Origin: JAWXCM01 sp034408745
GTDB lineage: Bacteria; Acidobacteriota; Terriglobia; Bryobacterales; Bryobacteraceae
DNA: 17,101 nt
Assembly (NCBI GenBank): GCA_034408745.1
Contig: JAWXCM010000415.1
Location: forward strand, 1 to 17,101
Direction of reading: 5' to 3'
Made by a program: the position numbers and the translations under genes
Notes under the pieces: model-generated
The model's database searches: none
Seen by the model: only the letters and a program-made list of their open reading frames with translations
What the model was told of the DNA's origin: nothing
In this document: piece by piece, positions 7,226 to 13,525 of the stretch
How positions within the stretch are numbered: position 1 is the first letter of the stretch
Layout: every line of letters begins with the position of its first letter

Positions 7226-8308
7226 ATGTCCAAATCCAGTCACTACGGCCTGATCCTGGCCGGTGGCCGAGGCACGCGCTTCTGGCCCCGCAGCCGCCGC
7301 GCAAAGGCCAAGCAGGTCCTTAGCTTCCTCGGCGAACGCACCCTCATCCAGCAGACCGTCGACCGCCTCGCGCCCGTCATTCCGCCCGAGCGCATGTGGA
7401 TCCTCACCAACGACTATCTCCGCGATGAGATCATCGCCCAGCTCCCCGAGGTCCCCAAAAAACAGATTCTGGCCGAGCCTGCCCAGCGCAACACCGCCCC
7501 CTGCATCGGACTCGCGGCCCACATCCTCAGTTCCATCGACAAAGATGCCGTAATGGGCGTCTTCCCGGCCGACCACATCATCTCGAAGCCGAAGCGCTAC
7601 ATCCGCCTCGTCAAGCCCGCCTTCAAAGCCGCCGAGGCAGGCAACATCGCCGTCATCGGCATCCAGCCCCGCTGGGCCGAAACCGGCTACGGCTACGTCG
7701 AATTCAAAGGCAATGACATCGAGCCCGGCAGCACCACCCCGCAACCCGTAGCCAGCTTCCAGGAAAAGCCCGACGCGAAAAAAGCGAAGAAGTTCCTCGC
7801 CGCAAAGCGCTTCTACTGGAACGCCGGAATGTTCTTCTGGAAGGCGAGCGTTCTCACCGAGGCCCTGCGCCAGTTCCAGCCCAAAATCTGGAGCCTGCTC
7901 GCCGGACTCCCCGCCTTCAACTCCCGCCAGTTCGGCACAAAGGTCAGGGAAGTGTTCCCGCTTTGCGAGAACATCTCCATCGACTACGCCGTCCTCGAAA
8001 AAGCGAAGAACGTGGTAGGCATCGCCGCCGACGATATCGGCTGGAGCGACGTCGGCAGCTGGAACGCCGTCTACGAACTCCTCCCCCGCGACGCCCAGGG
8101 CAACGCCGCAGTCTCCGACGCCCTCCTCTCCGACGCCACCGGCTGCTACGTAGACGCCAAAGGCAAGCTGGTAGCCCTGCTGGGCGTAAAGGACCTCGTC
8201 ATAGTAGACACCCCAGACGCCCTGCTGATCGTAGACCGCAACCGAGCCCAGGAAGTAGGCAGCATAGTCAAAGCCATAGAAGCCAGAAAGCGCGAAGACC
8301 TGCTCTAA
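7226..8308 (+). CDS. manC: mannose-1-phosphate guanylyltransferase (GDP-mannose pyrophosphorylase)
   Basis: A 360-residue nucleotidyltransferase that makes GDP-mannose from mannose-1-phosphate and GTP, feeding polysaccharide and glycan synthesis in the cytoplasm. The signature loop is LAGGRGTRFWPRSR (11-24), with the conserved lysine region KAKQ next. It is followed by LAEPAQRNTAPCIGLAA (82-98), FPADHIIS (113-120), the sugar-binding WNAGMFFW and DIGWSDVGSWNAVYE. The length is that of the single-domain form without a fused phosphomannose isomerase domain. The ATG at 7226 is the natural start because the Rossmann strand begins a few residues later. It is intact although decayed genes lie on both sides, and no glycan-pathway neighbours occur in the window. 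Confidence 0.93.
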   Translation: MSKSSHYGLILAGGRGTRFWPRSRRAKAKQVLSFLGERTLIQQTVDRLAPVIPPERMWILTNDYLRDEIIAQLPEVPKKQILAEPAQRNTAPCIGLAAHILSSIDKDAVMGVFPADHIISKPKRYIRLVKPAFKAAEAGNIAVIGIQPRWAETGYGYVEFKGNDIEPGSTTPQPVASFQEKPDAKKAKKFLAAKRFYWNAGMFFWKASVLTEALRQFQPKIWSLLAGLPAFNSRQFGTKVREVFPLCENISIDYAVLEKAKNVVGIAADDIGWSDVGSWNAVYELLPRDAQGNAAVSDALLSDATGCYVDAKGKLVALLGVKDLVIVDTPDALLIVDRNRAQEVGSIVKAIEARKREDLL

Positions 8309-8325
8309 CTCTAACCCTTTGGGGG

Positions 8326-8363
8326 GCAGCTCCCCAGAGCTGCGGCGGACGCCCACGTCCGCC
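8326..8363. repeat. two abutting perfect 7-bp palindromes (REP-like or double hairpin)
   Basis: Stem 1 is GCAGCTC (8326-8332), loop CCCA, GAGCTGC (8337-8343). Stem 2 starts at the next base: GGCGGAC (8344-8350), loop GCCCAC, GTCCGCC (8357-8363). An alternative stem, TGGGG with CCCCA (8320-8336), competes with stem 1. The unit lies 17 bases after manC and ends just before the surviving vapB codons. It could be a manC terminator without a T tract, or a dispersed palindromic repeat. Confidence 0.6.
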
Positions 8364-8375
8364 TCCGCACCCTCA

Positions 8376-8447
8376 TCCGACGAAATCCGCAAATATCGAG
8401 GCAAACTGAACTGGCAGGGTGATCTTGACCAGCTAAGGAAAGACTAA
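8376..8447 (+). pseudogene. vapB-like antitoxin relic (C-terminal about 23 codons)
   Basis: In frame with the stop TAA at 8445-8447 the sequence reads SDEIRKYRGKLNWQGDLDQL RKD, the toxin-binding tail typical of short VapB antitoxins (RG-x-L-x-W-x-GDLD-x-(M/L)-R). It overlaps the vapC ATG by one base (TAATG), the usual vapBC coupling. Upstream the frame loses any antitoxin character and runs into the double palindrome, so the DNA-binding N-terminus is gone. The assignment rests on this tail plus the adjacent PIN gene. Confidence 0.62.
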
Positions 8448-8756
8448 TGATTCTCGTCGATTCCAGTGTCTGGATCGACTACTTCCGCGGCATCGCCAAT
8501 CCTCAGACCAAGCAGTTCGACAGCCTGCTGCTGAATCAGCCACTCGTCACCGGTGACCTCATCCTCACCGAGGTCCTGCAGGGATTTGAGAATCCTGCAA
8601 GACTTCCGAAAGGCGCTGCACCTGCTCACGCGACGCAAAACCATCGATGCGGTAATAGCCACCTGGTGCATTGAGAATGGCGCCCTGCTTCTCCACCGGG
8701 ACAGGGATTTCAACCCGTTCGTCAGACACCTCGGTCTTCGCACTCCTGCGCAATGA
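8447..8756 (+). pseudogene. vapC-like PIN-domain toxin, frameshifted and internally deleted
   Basis: From the ATG at 8447 the frame reads MILVDSSVWIDYFRGIANPQ and continues to LILTEVLQGF, the first half of a VapC PIN domain with acidic Asp5 and the Glu of TEVLQ. Near 8590-8600 the coding sense moves to the next frame, which reads DFRKALHLLTRRKTIDAVIA followed by WCIENGALLLHRDRDFNPFVRHLGL to the TGA at 8754-8756. This supplies the other PIN acidic residues. Joined, the product still lacks roughly 30 residues that normally lie between the LHLL helix and RKTID. It therefore carries both a one-base frameshift and an internal deletion and is very unlikely to be an active RNase. Confidence 0.85.
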
Positions 8757-8806
8757 GCAACTCGAGTGGTCGTTAACGCAGGCCGTAAACCGATCAGGAT
8801 CGCCGC

Positions 8807-9202
8807 CTACTTCACCCGCGTGTGCCGAGCCGTCATCACCTCGCGCCAGAGCCCATCGCTTCCCAGCATTCGGGAGATCATCCGCCTGTGGTCCGCGTCG
8901 TCGATTTCAATCACGTCCTGATACTTCGCCTGCTCCCCTGTATCCGCCATGCTCGGGCCCTCCGAGTCAAGCGTGAGCACACGCCCAGCGTCATCAGGGA
9001 GCGCGTTTCCCCCGCCGCCCGGCATCTCGCCCGCACCCTCCGCCACAACCCAGATACCACCCAGCGCACGGACGCTGTCAGTCGATTTCCACGTAACAGG
9101 CGGCTTCCCGTCACCCATGTCCGCCTCGCCCTCACAGGACCATTCTCCGGTGAGGTTCTCGATCAGCCACGCGTGTTACTTCTGCGGCTCAACTTTCGAC
9201 AT
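8807..9202 (-). pseudogene. DUF1579-family protein, broken by a nonsense codon and an internal deletion
   Basis: A good ribosome site (AAGGAG) precedes an ATG at 9202. The frame reads MSKVEPQK, then a TAA at 9176-9178, then HAWLIENLTGEWSCEGEADM, KPPVTWKSTDSVRALGG, and GIWVVAEGAGEMPGGG. After this the sequence jumps to DAGRVLTLDSEGPSM ... AKYQDVIEI ... EVMTARHTRVK. This is the DUF1579 pattern of G-E-W, W-x-G-T-(E/D)-x-V-R-x-(L/I)-G-G and the C-terminal E-(F/V)-M-T-A-R. The central TLGYDP-to-VYEG section, which I recall as about 35 residues, is absent. Function in the family is unknown. It follows the TlpA-like gene by 22 bases and was probably the last gene of that operon. Confidence 0.78.
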
Positions 9203-9224
9203 GCGATCTCCTTACCAACGACAC

Positions 9225-9692
9225 CTAATCCCGCAAAGCCGTCCGCACTGCCGACTCAAGCTCCGAAGCCTTAACTTCCCCTACAAAAGCCCGAATCAGC
9301 TTCCCATCCCGACCATACAAAAAGCTCGCCGGCAGGACCCCGCTCCACTTCGGGTCAACCGCCGGAATGAACTTGTCGTCAGACTCCGCCGCATCCCGTA
9401 CATACCCCTTGCCCTCAATCCGAGCCTCACGCAAAAACTTCTCCGCCTTCGCCGCCTGCTCCGGCTCATCCGCGGAAACCGTCACCAGGCGGAACCCAGG
9501 AACCTTCTTCTGCAGCGCGCCCAGCGCCGGCAGCTCAGCCCGACACGGAATACACCACGTAGCCCAGAAGCTCACCAGCACCACATTGCCCCGATGCCCA
9601 CGCACCAGCTCCCGATAACCGGTCTGATCCACAGGCGTCAGCGGCGCAAACAGCATCAGCATCGCCATCGAACACGCAGCACCCAGCATCAC
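9225..9692 (-). CDS. TlpA/ResA-like thioredoxin-fold protein with signal sequence
   Basis: A 155-residue protein. Residues about 1-20 form a hydrophobic export signal. The thioredoxin core holds SFWATWCIPCRAELPAL with active-site Cys47 and Cys50, followed by LVTVSADEPEQ, the cis-Pro region GVLPASFLYGRDGKLI and a C-terminal helix. This architecture fits extracytoplasmic thiol-disulfide reductases of the TlpA/ResA type, which keep haem-binding or other cysteines reduced. The GTG at 9692 overlaps the stop of the redoxin gene (GTGA); an ATG at 9689 is an equally possible start. It is the fifth gene of a tightly overlapping operon, so it probably acts with the redoxin upstream. Confidence 0.9.
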   Translation of the reverse strand: MMLGAACSMAMLMLFAPLTPVDQTGYRELVRGHRGNVVLVSFWATWCIPCRAELPALGALQKKVPGFRLVTVSADEPEQAAKAEKFLREARIEGKGYVRDAAESDDKFIPAVDPKWSGVLPASFLYGRDGKLIRAFVGEVKASELESAVRTALRD

Positions 9693-10240
9693 GGCCGACT
9701 CCTCTTAATCGTGCATCCAAAGGCACGAGTCTCCCGCAGCGTCGACTCCAGCCGCCCGGACTCCAGCGCCTCCAGCACATCCCGCAGGTCATGCGACCGC
9801 ACCCGGGCCGTATTCACCGCATCATCGATTCGCCCGTGATACCGCAGAGTCCCTGGCGCGTCGAACACAAACACCTCCGGCGTCATCTGAGCCTGCAACT
9901 GACCCGCCAGCCGCCCGCCCGGGTCGGTGTACACCGGAAACGCCAGCCCGTTGGCCTTCGCATACGTATCGATCTGCGCCTGTCGTTCATTCACGTTCGG
10001 ATTCACGAACAGAAACCGCACCCCGCGCGCAGACCACCACTTGTACAGCGCATTCAGCCGCTCCACGTACGAGTCCGATATCGGGCAGACCGCCGACACA
10101 AACACCACAACCGTGGCGCGCGACTGCTCCGTCGAGACCACCAAAGCCTCGCCATGATCGCGAACCGCAAGATCTCGCCCGGACCCCGCAATCGCGAGCA
10201 GCCCAAGCAACGCAACTGGACGCAAGCCGTTATTTTTCAA
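9689..10240 (-). CDS. exported redoxin/AhpC-TSA-like protein with CPIS active site
   Basis: A 183-residue protein. A hydrophobic segment near residues 8-20 looks like an export signal. The fold has VVVFVSAVCPISDSYVERLN with Cys52 as the presumed peroxidatic or nucleophilic Cys (C-P-x-S), then FLFVNPNVNERQAQI, LAFPVYTDPGGRLAGQL, TPEVFVFDAPGTLRYHGRIDD and a conserved-looking tail ending RAFGC (Cys176) TI. This layout (CPIS, TPE-x-F-x-x-D, GRIDD, C-terminal GC) is the redoxin type common in Acidobacteriota and Planctomycetota, recalled from memory. The start is uncertain: the frame begins with TTG at 10240, overlapping the upstream gene by 11 bases, with another TTG at 10225. It ends inside the TlpA-like gene's start. 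Confidence 0.85.
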   Translation of the reverse strand: MKNNGLRPVALLGLLAIAGSGRDLAVRDHGEALVVSTEQSRATVVVFVSAVCPISDSYVERLNALYKWWSARGVRFLFVNPNVNERQAQIDTYAKANGLAFPVYTDPGGRLAGQLQAQMTPEVFVFDAPGTLRYHGRIDDAVNTARVRSHDLRDVLEALESGRLESTLRETRAFGCTIKRSRP

Positions 10241-10607
10241 TTTTCAGATTCATCGACGCCTGCTTCCGGCTGTCGAATGTGCTCAGCAAACGCGTGTTGC
10301 TCGACTTGCCCTGATACACAGCCTTCAGTTCGTAGTCGATTTTCGTGCTGATCGGGTTGAAATGATACCGTCCGTCCGCCCGCGTGATGAAGGAGCGAAT
10401 CTCAAGCGACTGCAGGTTTTTCATCTGCACCACAGCTCCCTCAATCGGGCTGTCGGCGCTGTCCAGCACCATGCCAACTACCCCGCGCTCGTTGGGTTTT
10501 TCTTTTTCCTTCTTCTGCGCCGCGGCCGGAGCCACGGCGATTGCAAGCGCTGCCACCACGGCCATCGCCACAGCAGCCCAGCCCCGCAACATGAAACGTC
10601 TGTTCAC
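10230..10607 (-). CDS. secreted carboxypeptidase-regulatory-like (transthyretin-fold) domain protein 2
   Basis: A 125-residue protein with a clear signal peptide (MNRRFMLRGW then an Ala/Val-rich core ending APAAAQ), a short KKEKEKP linker, and one CarboxypepD_reg-type domain. The domain reads RGVVGMVLDSADSPIEGAVV, TRADGRYHFNPI, a D-Y-x-L-x-A-x-Y strand and a final MNLKIEK strand. Such beta-sandwich domains are structural or binding modules, with no catalysis known. GTG at 10607 overlaps the stop of the preceding gene by four bases (GTGA) with GGAG upstream. The arrangement strongly suggests coupled translation with its paralogue 1. Confidence 0.85.
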   Translation of the reverse strand: MNRRFMLRGWAAVAMAVVAALAIAVAPAAAQKKEKEKPNERGVVGMVLDSADSPIEGAVVQMKNLQSLEIRSFITRADGRYHFNPISTKIDYELKAVYQGKSSNTRLLSTFDSRKQASMNLKIEK

Positions 10608-11044
10608 TTTTTCATCTCCGGTTCCAGTACAAAGCTCAGTTCGAGCCGCTGCTCGCCCTCTGTCGCCACGGACTTACTCTGCGGCTGGTAGCCACTTGCC
10701 TGGACGTTCACCACCCACTTCGCAGGTACAGCAGGCACCCGGATGGCAAACTCGCCCCGGCTGTCCGTCACAACCTCTGCGCCCTTCAGCTTCTTCGCCT
10801 GCGAAGCGTCCGCCGTCGGCTCCGGCCTAACCCGCACACGGGCGCCGGGCAGAGACAGACCCGGCGGACGGTACGTTGTGCCGGCTATCACAGCAAACGA
10901 TTCGGCCGCCGGTTTCTCTTTCTTCTTCCCAGACAGTGCGTGGACGGACAGCAGGGTAAGCAGAGCTGCAACAGCAACAAACCGGCTGCTACTTCCAGTC
11001 GTCCTTTTCTTCGTCCTCTTCTTCGTCCAGTTCCTCGTCTTCAT
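10604..11044 (-). CDS. secreted carboxypeptidase-regulatory-like (transthyretin-fold) domain protein 1
   Basis: A protein of about 146 residues from the ATG at 11044. It has a very basic leader (MKTRNWTKKRTKKRTTGSSS), a hydrophobic core (FVAVAALLTLLSVHALSG), a KKKEKP linker and then a domain with GTTYRPPGLSLPGARVRVRP, VVTDSRGEFAIRVP, WVVNVQASGYQPQSKSV and a final RLELSFVLEPE strand, typical of CarboxypepD_reg/transthyretin-like modules. No start codon lies between this ATG and the signal core, so the gene must begin inside the acidic tail of the upstream zinc-ribbon gene, in another frame. ATGs at 11092 and 11107 are possible but would lengthen the overlap. The KKKEKP-type linker is shared with paralogue 2. 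Confidence 0.8.
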   Translation of the reverse strand: MKTRNWTKKRTKKRTTGSSSRFVAVAALLTLLSVHALSGKKKEKPAAESFAVIAGTTYRPPGLSLPGARVRVRPEPTADASQAKKLKGAEVVTDSRGEFAIRVPAVPAKWVVNVQASGYQPQSKSVATEGEQRLELSFVLEPEMKK

Positions 11045-11234
11045 CTTCTTCGTCGTCGAGGTCTTCTTCGTCCTCTTCTTCGTCGTCACCATCCGACGCA
11101 GGCTCAATCTCCAGAGGTTCGGTTCCGACTACAGCCAGTTCGGCTCCGCACTCATCACAGGTGAACTCGTCGCCTTCGTCCAGTTCGTCTTCATCAATAT
11201 CGAGAGCGGCATCGCACACCGGGCATTTCACCAT
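10989..11234 (-). CDS. LysW-like zinc ribbon with long acidic tail
   Basis: An 81-residue protein. The N-terminal ribbon has CPVC (Cys4, Cys7) and CDEC (Cys26, Cys29) as four zinc ligands, with DEDELDEGDEFTCDECGAEL then AVVGTEPLEIEP. This matches the LysW/ArgW amino-group carrier fold (CP-x-C ... E-G-(E/D) ... C-x-x-CG-x-x-(L/V)-(E/A)-V-x-x-x-x-P-(L/I)). Known LysW proteins end in EDWGE, whose final Glu carries the substrate; this one ends in a 34-residue acidic run finishing EKDDWK, with no C-terminal Glu. It may therefore be a non-carrier paralogue. AGGAGGG precedes the ATG at 11234, and a TACAAT box lies 45 bases upstream of the ATG. It is the first gene of the operon. Confidence 0.82.
   Translation of the reverse strand: MVKCPVCDAALDIDEDELDEGDEFTCDECGAELAVVGTEPLEIEPASDGDDEEEDEEDLDDEEDEDEELDEEEDEEKDDWK
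11000..11085 (-). repeat. low-complexity purine-rich (GAN)n tract, dual-coding
   Basis: The minus strand is an almost uninterrupted run of GAA/GAG/GAC/GAT triplets. It codes for Asp/Glu in the zinc-ribbon frame and for Lys/Arg/Thr in the frame used by the next gene. Its strand asymmetry (pyrimidine-only stretches on the plus strand) could make it length-unstable. Confidence 0.75.
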
Positions 11235-11278
11235 TTCACTTCCCTCCTGTCGTCCTGTGAGACTGCACTTCCCAAAAC

Positions 11279-11284
11279 ATTGTA
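11279..11284 (-). promoter_or_regulatory. possible -10 element for the zinc-ribbon/redoxin operon
   Basis: TACAAT on the minus strand differs from TATAAT at one position and lies 45 bases upstream of the ATG at 11234. No convincing -35 box was found at 16-18 bases, so the call is weak. Confidence 0.3.
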
Positions 11285-11307
11285 CTCAGGCTGAAGAAAG
11301 AATTCGG

Positions 11308-11679
11308 TTAAACCGCGGAAGTCTGCAGTTTGTCGAGTTCCGCGTTATGACGAACAAGATCCGACGCCGTCAACGTCACCAGATCTTTATCCATGTCCTT
11401 GTCCGTAAGGATCATCTCGCGCAAATGCAGGCCCGCCAGTTTCATCAGCCACGCATCTGTAAGCGGACGGCCCAAATCGCGGCTCACCGCCAGAAGAGCG
11501 GGATGCGGCAGCGCCATCACCTTCTCCTGCGAGTCGCCATCGATAAACAGCTGGAACTTTACATCGACTGTGTCCGCATGCCGGATTGAGACAGCATTCT
11601 GCTGCCACCGAAACTCGACAGCCCAGTTGCGCCCAAAGGGATCGGGACCAGCCTCAAAACGGCGAAAATTCTCCATCAT
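11308..11679 (-). CDS. conserved-looking protein of unknown function
   Basis: About 123 residues from the ATG at 11679 (another ATG at 11676 and a TTG at 11682 are alternatives). It is a soluble mixed alpha/beta protein with no signal, membrane segment or metal motif. It begins with MMENFRRFEAGPDPFGRNW, then VEFRWQQNAVSIRHADTVDVKFQL, ALPHPALLAVSRDLGRPLTDAW and an acidic ILTDKDMDKDLVTLTASDL. I recall similar short proteins in acidobacterial genomes but can name no function. It ends 73 bases before the zinc-ribbon gene on the same strand, with a candidate promoter between, so shared transcription is uncertain. Confidence 0.75.
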   Translation of the reverse strand: MMENFRRFEAGPDPFGRNWAVEFRWQQNAVSIRHADTVDVKFQLFIDGDSQEKVMALPHPALLAVSRDLGRPLTDAWLMKLAGLHLREMILTDKDMDKDLVTLTASDLVRHNAELDKLQTSAV

Positions 11680-11766
11680 CAACGGCTATCGTAGCAGGAG
11701 AAGGGATCTGTTCGGAACCCGGTCAAGACATCAGCTATATCCCGCACTGCCGCCAGTGCGGACTGG

Positions 11767-12315
11767 TCACGTGATTCCCTCACTACGCCCGGCCGCTTCG
11801 TTCTGCCATACGTCGGCGAAGTCGTAATCACCGCTTCGTACTGGATATGCGTGGGGCACGGTAGTCTTTCGGAACTCGCTCAGAAATAGATCGCCGTACA
11901 ACGCAGCCGACCGGTCCACACCCTCCGCATAGGTATGTGCGACAACGGCATCCGGCAGCTTCGCTTCTTTACAGTCGATCAAATAGGTGAAAACGCGACC
12001 GTCCACCGATGGAAACACAAGAGGTGTGACGTCGATGCGATTCTAGCCCTTTTCCCGGCGATCCAGTTTCGCAGTATCCCCTCTGCGGAGTGGAATCAGC
12101 GTTCCGTTGCAGTATGACTCGGAATTTGACCGGACGCCGGGAAATGCCACAGGCGCGTCACGAGGTTCACTCCCGGCCCTGAATCTCACCTGAGAGAACG
12201 CGAACCATCCGCGTTCAAAACCGTACAGTCTCGCCTGTTCAAACCTCTCAGGTGTGTGTGTCGATGTGGAACGCCTAAAACTCTTTGGATCCATCAGAGA
12301 TCCATAGGCAAACAA
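11767..12315 (-). pseudogene. gamma-glutamylcyclotransferase-like protein interrupted by an in-frame TAG
   Basis: The first part reads FAYGSLMDPKSF, RLYGFERGWFAFSQVRF, CNGTLIPL and AKLDRREKG. The FAYGSLM loop and the L-D-x-R-E element are hallmarks of the GGCT-like (AIG2/BtrG) fold, which binds gamma-glutamyl amines. At 12043-12045 there is a TAG where the family normally has an aromatic residue (LDRREKGY). The same frame continues sensibly with NRIDVTPLVFPSVDGRVFTY LIDC, ending DYDFADVW then the TGA at 11767. One base change (TAT or TAC to TAG) explains the break. The first codon is taken as TTG at 12315, overlapping the preceding gene by 22 bases; its true start is unclear. Confidence 0.75.
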
Positions 12316-12862
12316 AACTCGGAGTTTGCAGGAGAAAATCGAGGGTTGAATTTGGGGTCCTTGTACCTGGCGTATTTCCGGTCCAGTTTCGCCATCTCCG
12401 AACAGAGATACTCAAAATCCCTGTACAGTTCTGGGCGACGGCGAATCGCCCGCAGTCGCAGGATAAATGGCGAGAGCTTCTGCCAGTAATGTTGGCCAAG
12501 GTATCCGAAAACGGACCACGTATAGGCCGGTCGACAAGGCTCACGCGGTAAGCTGCTCCAATCTCCTGAAACAGATTGGCGAACATAAGTACGTGCAACC
12601 GGTCCCGCTCGCGTTGATCGCTTTCTTTTCCCACCTCGGCCCGGATGAGCGACTCAAACGATGAATCTTCTGAAATCAGACGATCTACCTCGAGCCGCGC
12701 GGCGAAGTACTCAGCGGTGTTGAAGCGCTCTATATATGAAGCGGATCGCGTGTGTCTGAAATGCTGGCTTGCCTGCCACCAGACCAGCGCCCCCGTAGCA
12801 AGAGTGAACAGAGCCGCAGCGGAGCTGACGATGACGTTGAGGACGTCAGTTGGGATCGTCAT
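12294..12862 (-). pseudogene. DUF4760-like membrane protein with a one-base frameshift
   Basis: From the ATG at 12862 the frame reads MTIPTDVLNVIVSSAAALFT and on through a membrane helix (about residues 7-30), RHTRSASYIERFNTAEYFAARLEVDRLI and FANLFQEIGAAYRVSLVDR. At about 12526-12531 the sense moves by one base. The next frame continues AYTWSVFGYLGQHYWQKLSP, FILRLRAIRRRPELYRDFEYL and KLDRKYARYKDP to the TGA at 12294-12296. Both halves fit a DUF4760-type protein (single N-terminal helix and helical cytoplasmic domain); the fit is from memory. The unshifted frame yields an implausible tail. It follows folE by 24 bases. Confidence 0.75.
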
Positions 12863-12886
12863 GGGTGCTTATGGCGCCAACTCGCT

Positions 12887-13525
12887 TCAGAAGCCCGGTA
12901 CGCTCTGGGTCCTGAGCAGCGAAAGGAACTCGTCTCTCGTCGTCTTCTGCTCGCGAAAAGCGCCGATCATCGCGCTCGTAATGGTGCCCGAGTGCTGCTT
13001 CTCCACACCACGCATCATCATGCAGAAATGACGCGCCTCCAGCACCACCGCCACTCCGCGAGGCTTCAGCACTTGGTTGATCGTCGAAGCAATCTCCTGT
13101 GTCAGCCGCTCCTGAACCTGCAGCCGCCGCGCGAACATGTCCACAATGCGCGGAATCTTGCTCAACCCAATCACCTTGCGCGTCGGCAGGTACGCCACAT
13201 GCGCCTTGCCGTAGAATGGCAGCATGTGGTGCTCGCACATGCTGAAGAACTCGATGTCCCTCACAATCACCATGCCGTCCGACGCCACGTCGAACAAGGC
13301 GTTGTTGACAATCTTGTTCACGTCCATCTGGTAGCCGCTGGTCAGAAACCGCAGCGCCTTCTCTGCGCGCAAAGGCGTCCGAACCAGACCCTCACGCTCC
13401 GGGTCCTCGCCCAGCCGCGCCAGCATCGACTGCACCAGTTCGGCGATCTCGCCCTCTTTCTCCTCGCGCGGGGCTCTCTGCTTCTCCATCACCTTGATCA
13501 CCGCTGCTGCCTTGTTCGTCTTCAT
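12887..13525 (-). CDS. folE: GTP cyclohydrolase I
   Basis: A 212-residue enzyme converting GTP to 7,8-dihydroneopterin triphosphate, the first step of folate, queuosine and tetrahydrobiopterin-type pathways. The zinc ligands are Cys97 and His100 in FSMCEHHMLPF and Cys168 in EARHFCMMMRGVEKQ. YLPTRKVIGLSKIPRIV and QERLTQEIA complete the signature, and the C-terminus EFLSLLR is typical. Residues 1-25 are a basic extension before the conserved region. The ATG at 13525 overlaps the stop of the upstream PTPS gene (ATGA). With the two PTPS-family genes directly upstream this forms a compact pterin operon whose FolE product is their substrate. Confidence 0.97.
   Translation of the reverse strand: MKTNKAAAVIKVMEKQRAPREEKEGEIAELVQSMLARLGEDPEREGLVRTPLRAEKALRFLTSGYQMDVNKIVNNALFDVASDGMVIVRDIEFFSMCEHHMLPFYGKAHVAYLPTRKVIGLSKIPRIVDMFARRLQVQERLTQEIASTINQVLKPRGVAVVLEARHFCMMMRGVEKQHSGTITSAMIGAFREQKTTRDEFLSLLRTQSVPGF

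Noticed and set aside
7208..8404. 398-residue open frame on the minus strand opposite manC
   Set aside because: It mirrors the intact GDP-mannose pyrophosphorylase on the other strand, its product is Gly/Asp/Val-biased with no recognisable motif, and long antisense frames are expected in high-GC codon usage.
8949..9839. 296-residue plus-strand frame rich in Arg/His/Pro
   Set aside because: It is a shadow of the DUF1579 relic and the TlpA/redoxin genes; its composition is typical of antisense high-GC frames.
11044..11107. Start of the first carboxypeptidase-regulatory gene at ATG 11107 or 11092
   Set aside because: These would extend the overlap into the zinc-ribbon region without adding protein features; ATG 11044 already gives a complete basic n-region. 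They cannot be fully excluded.
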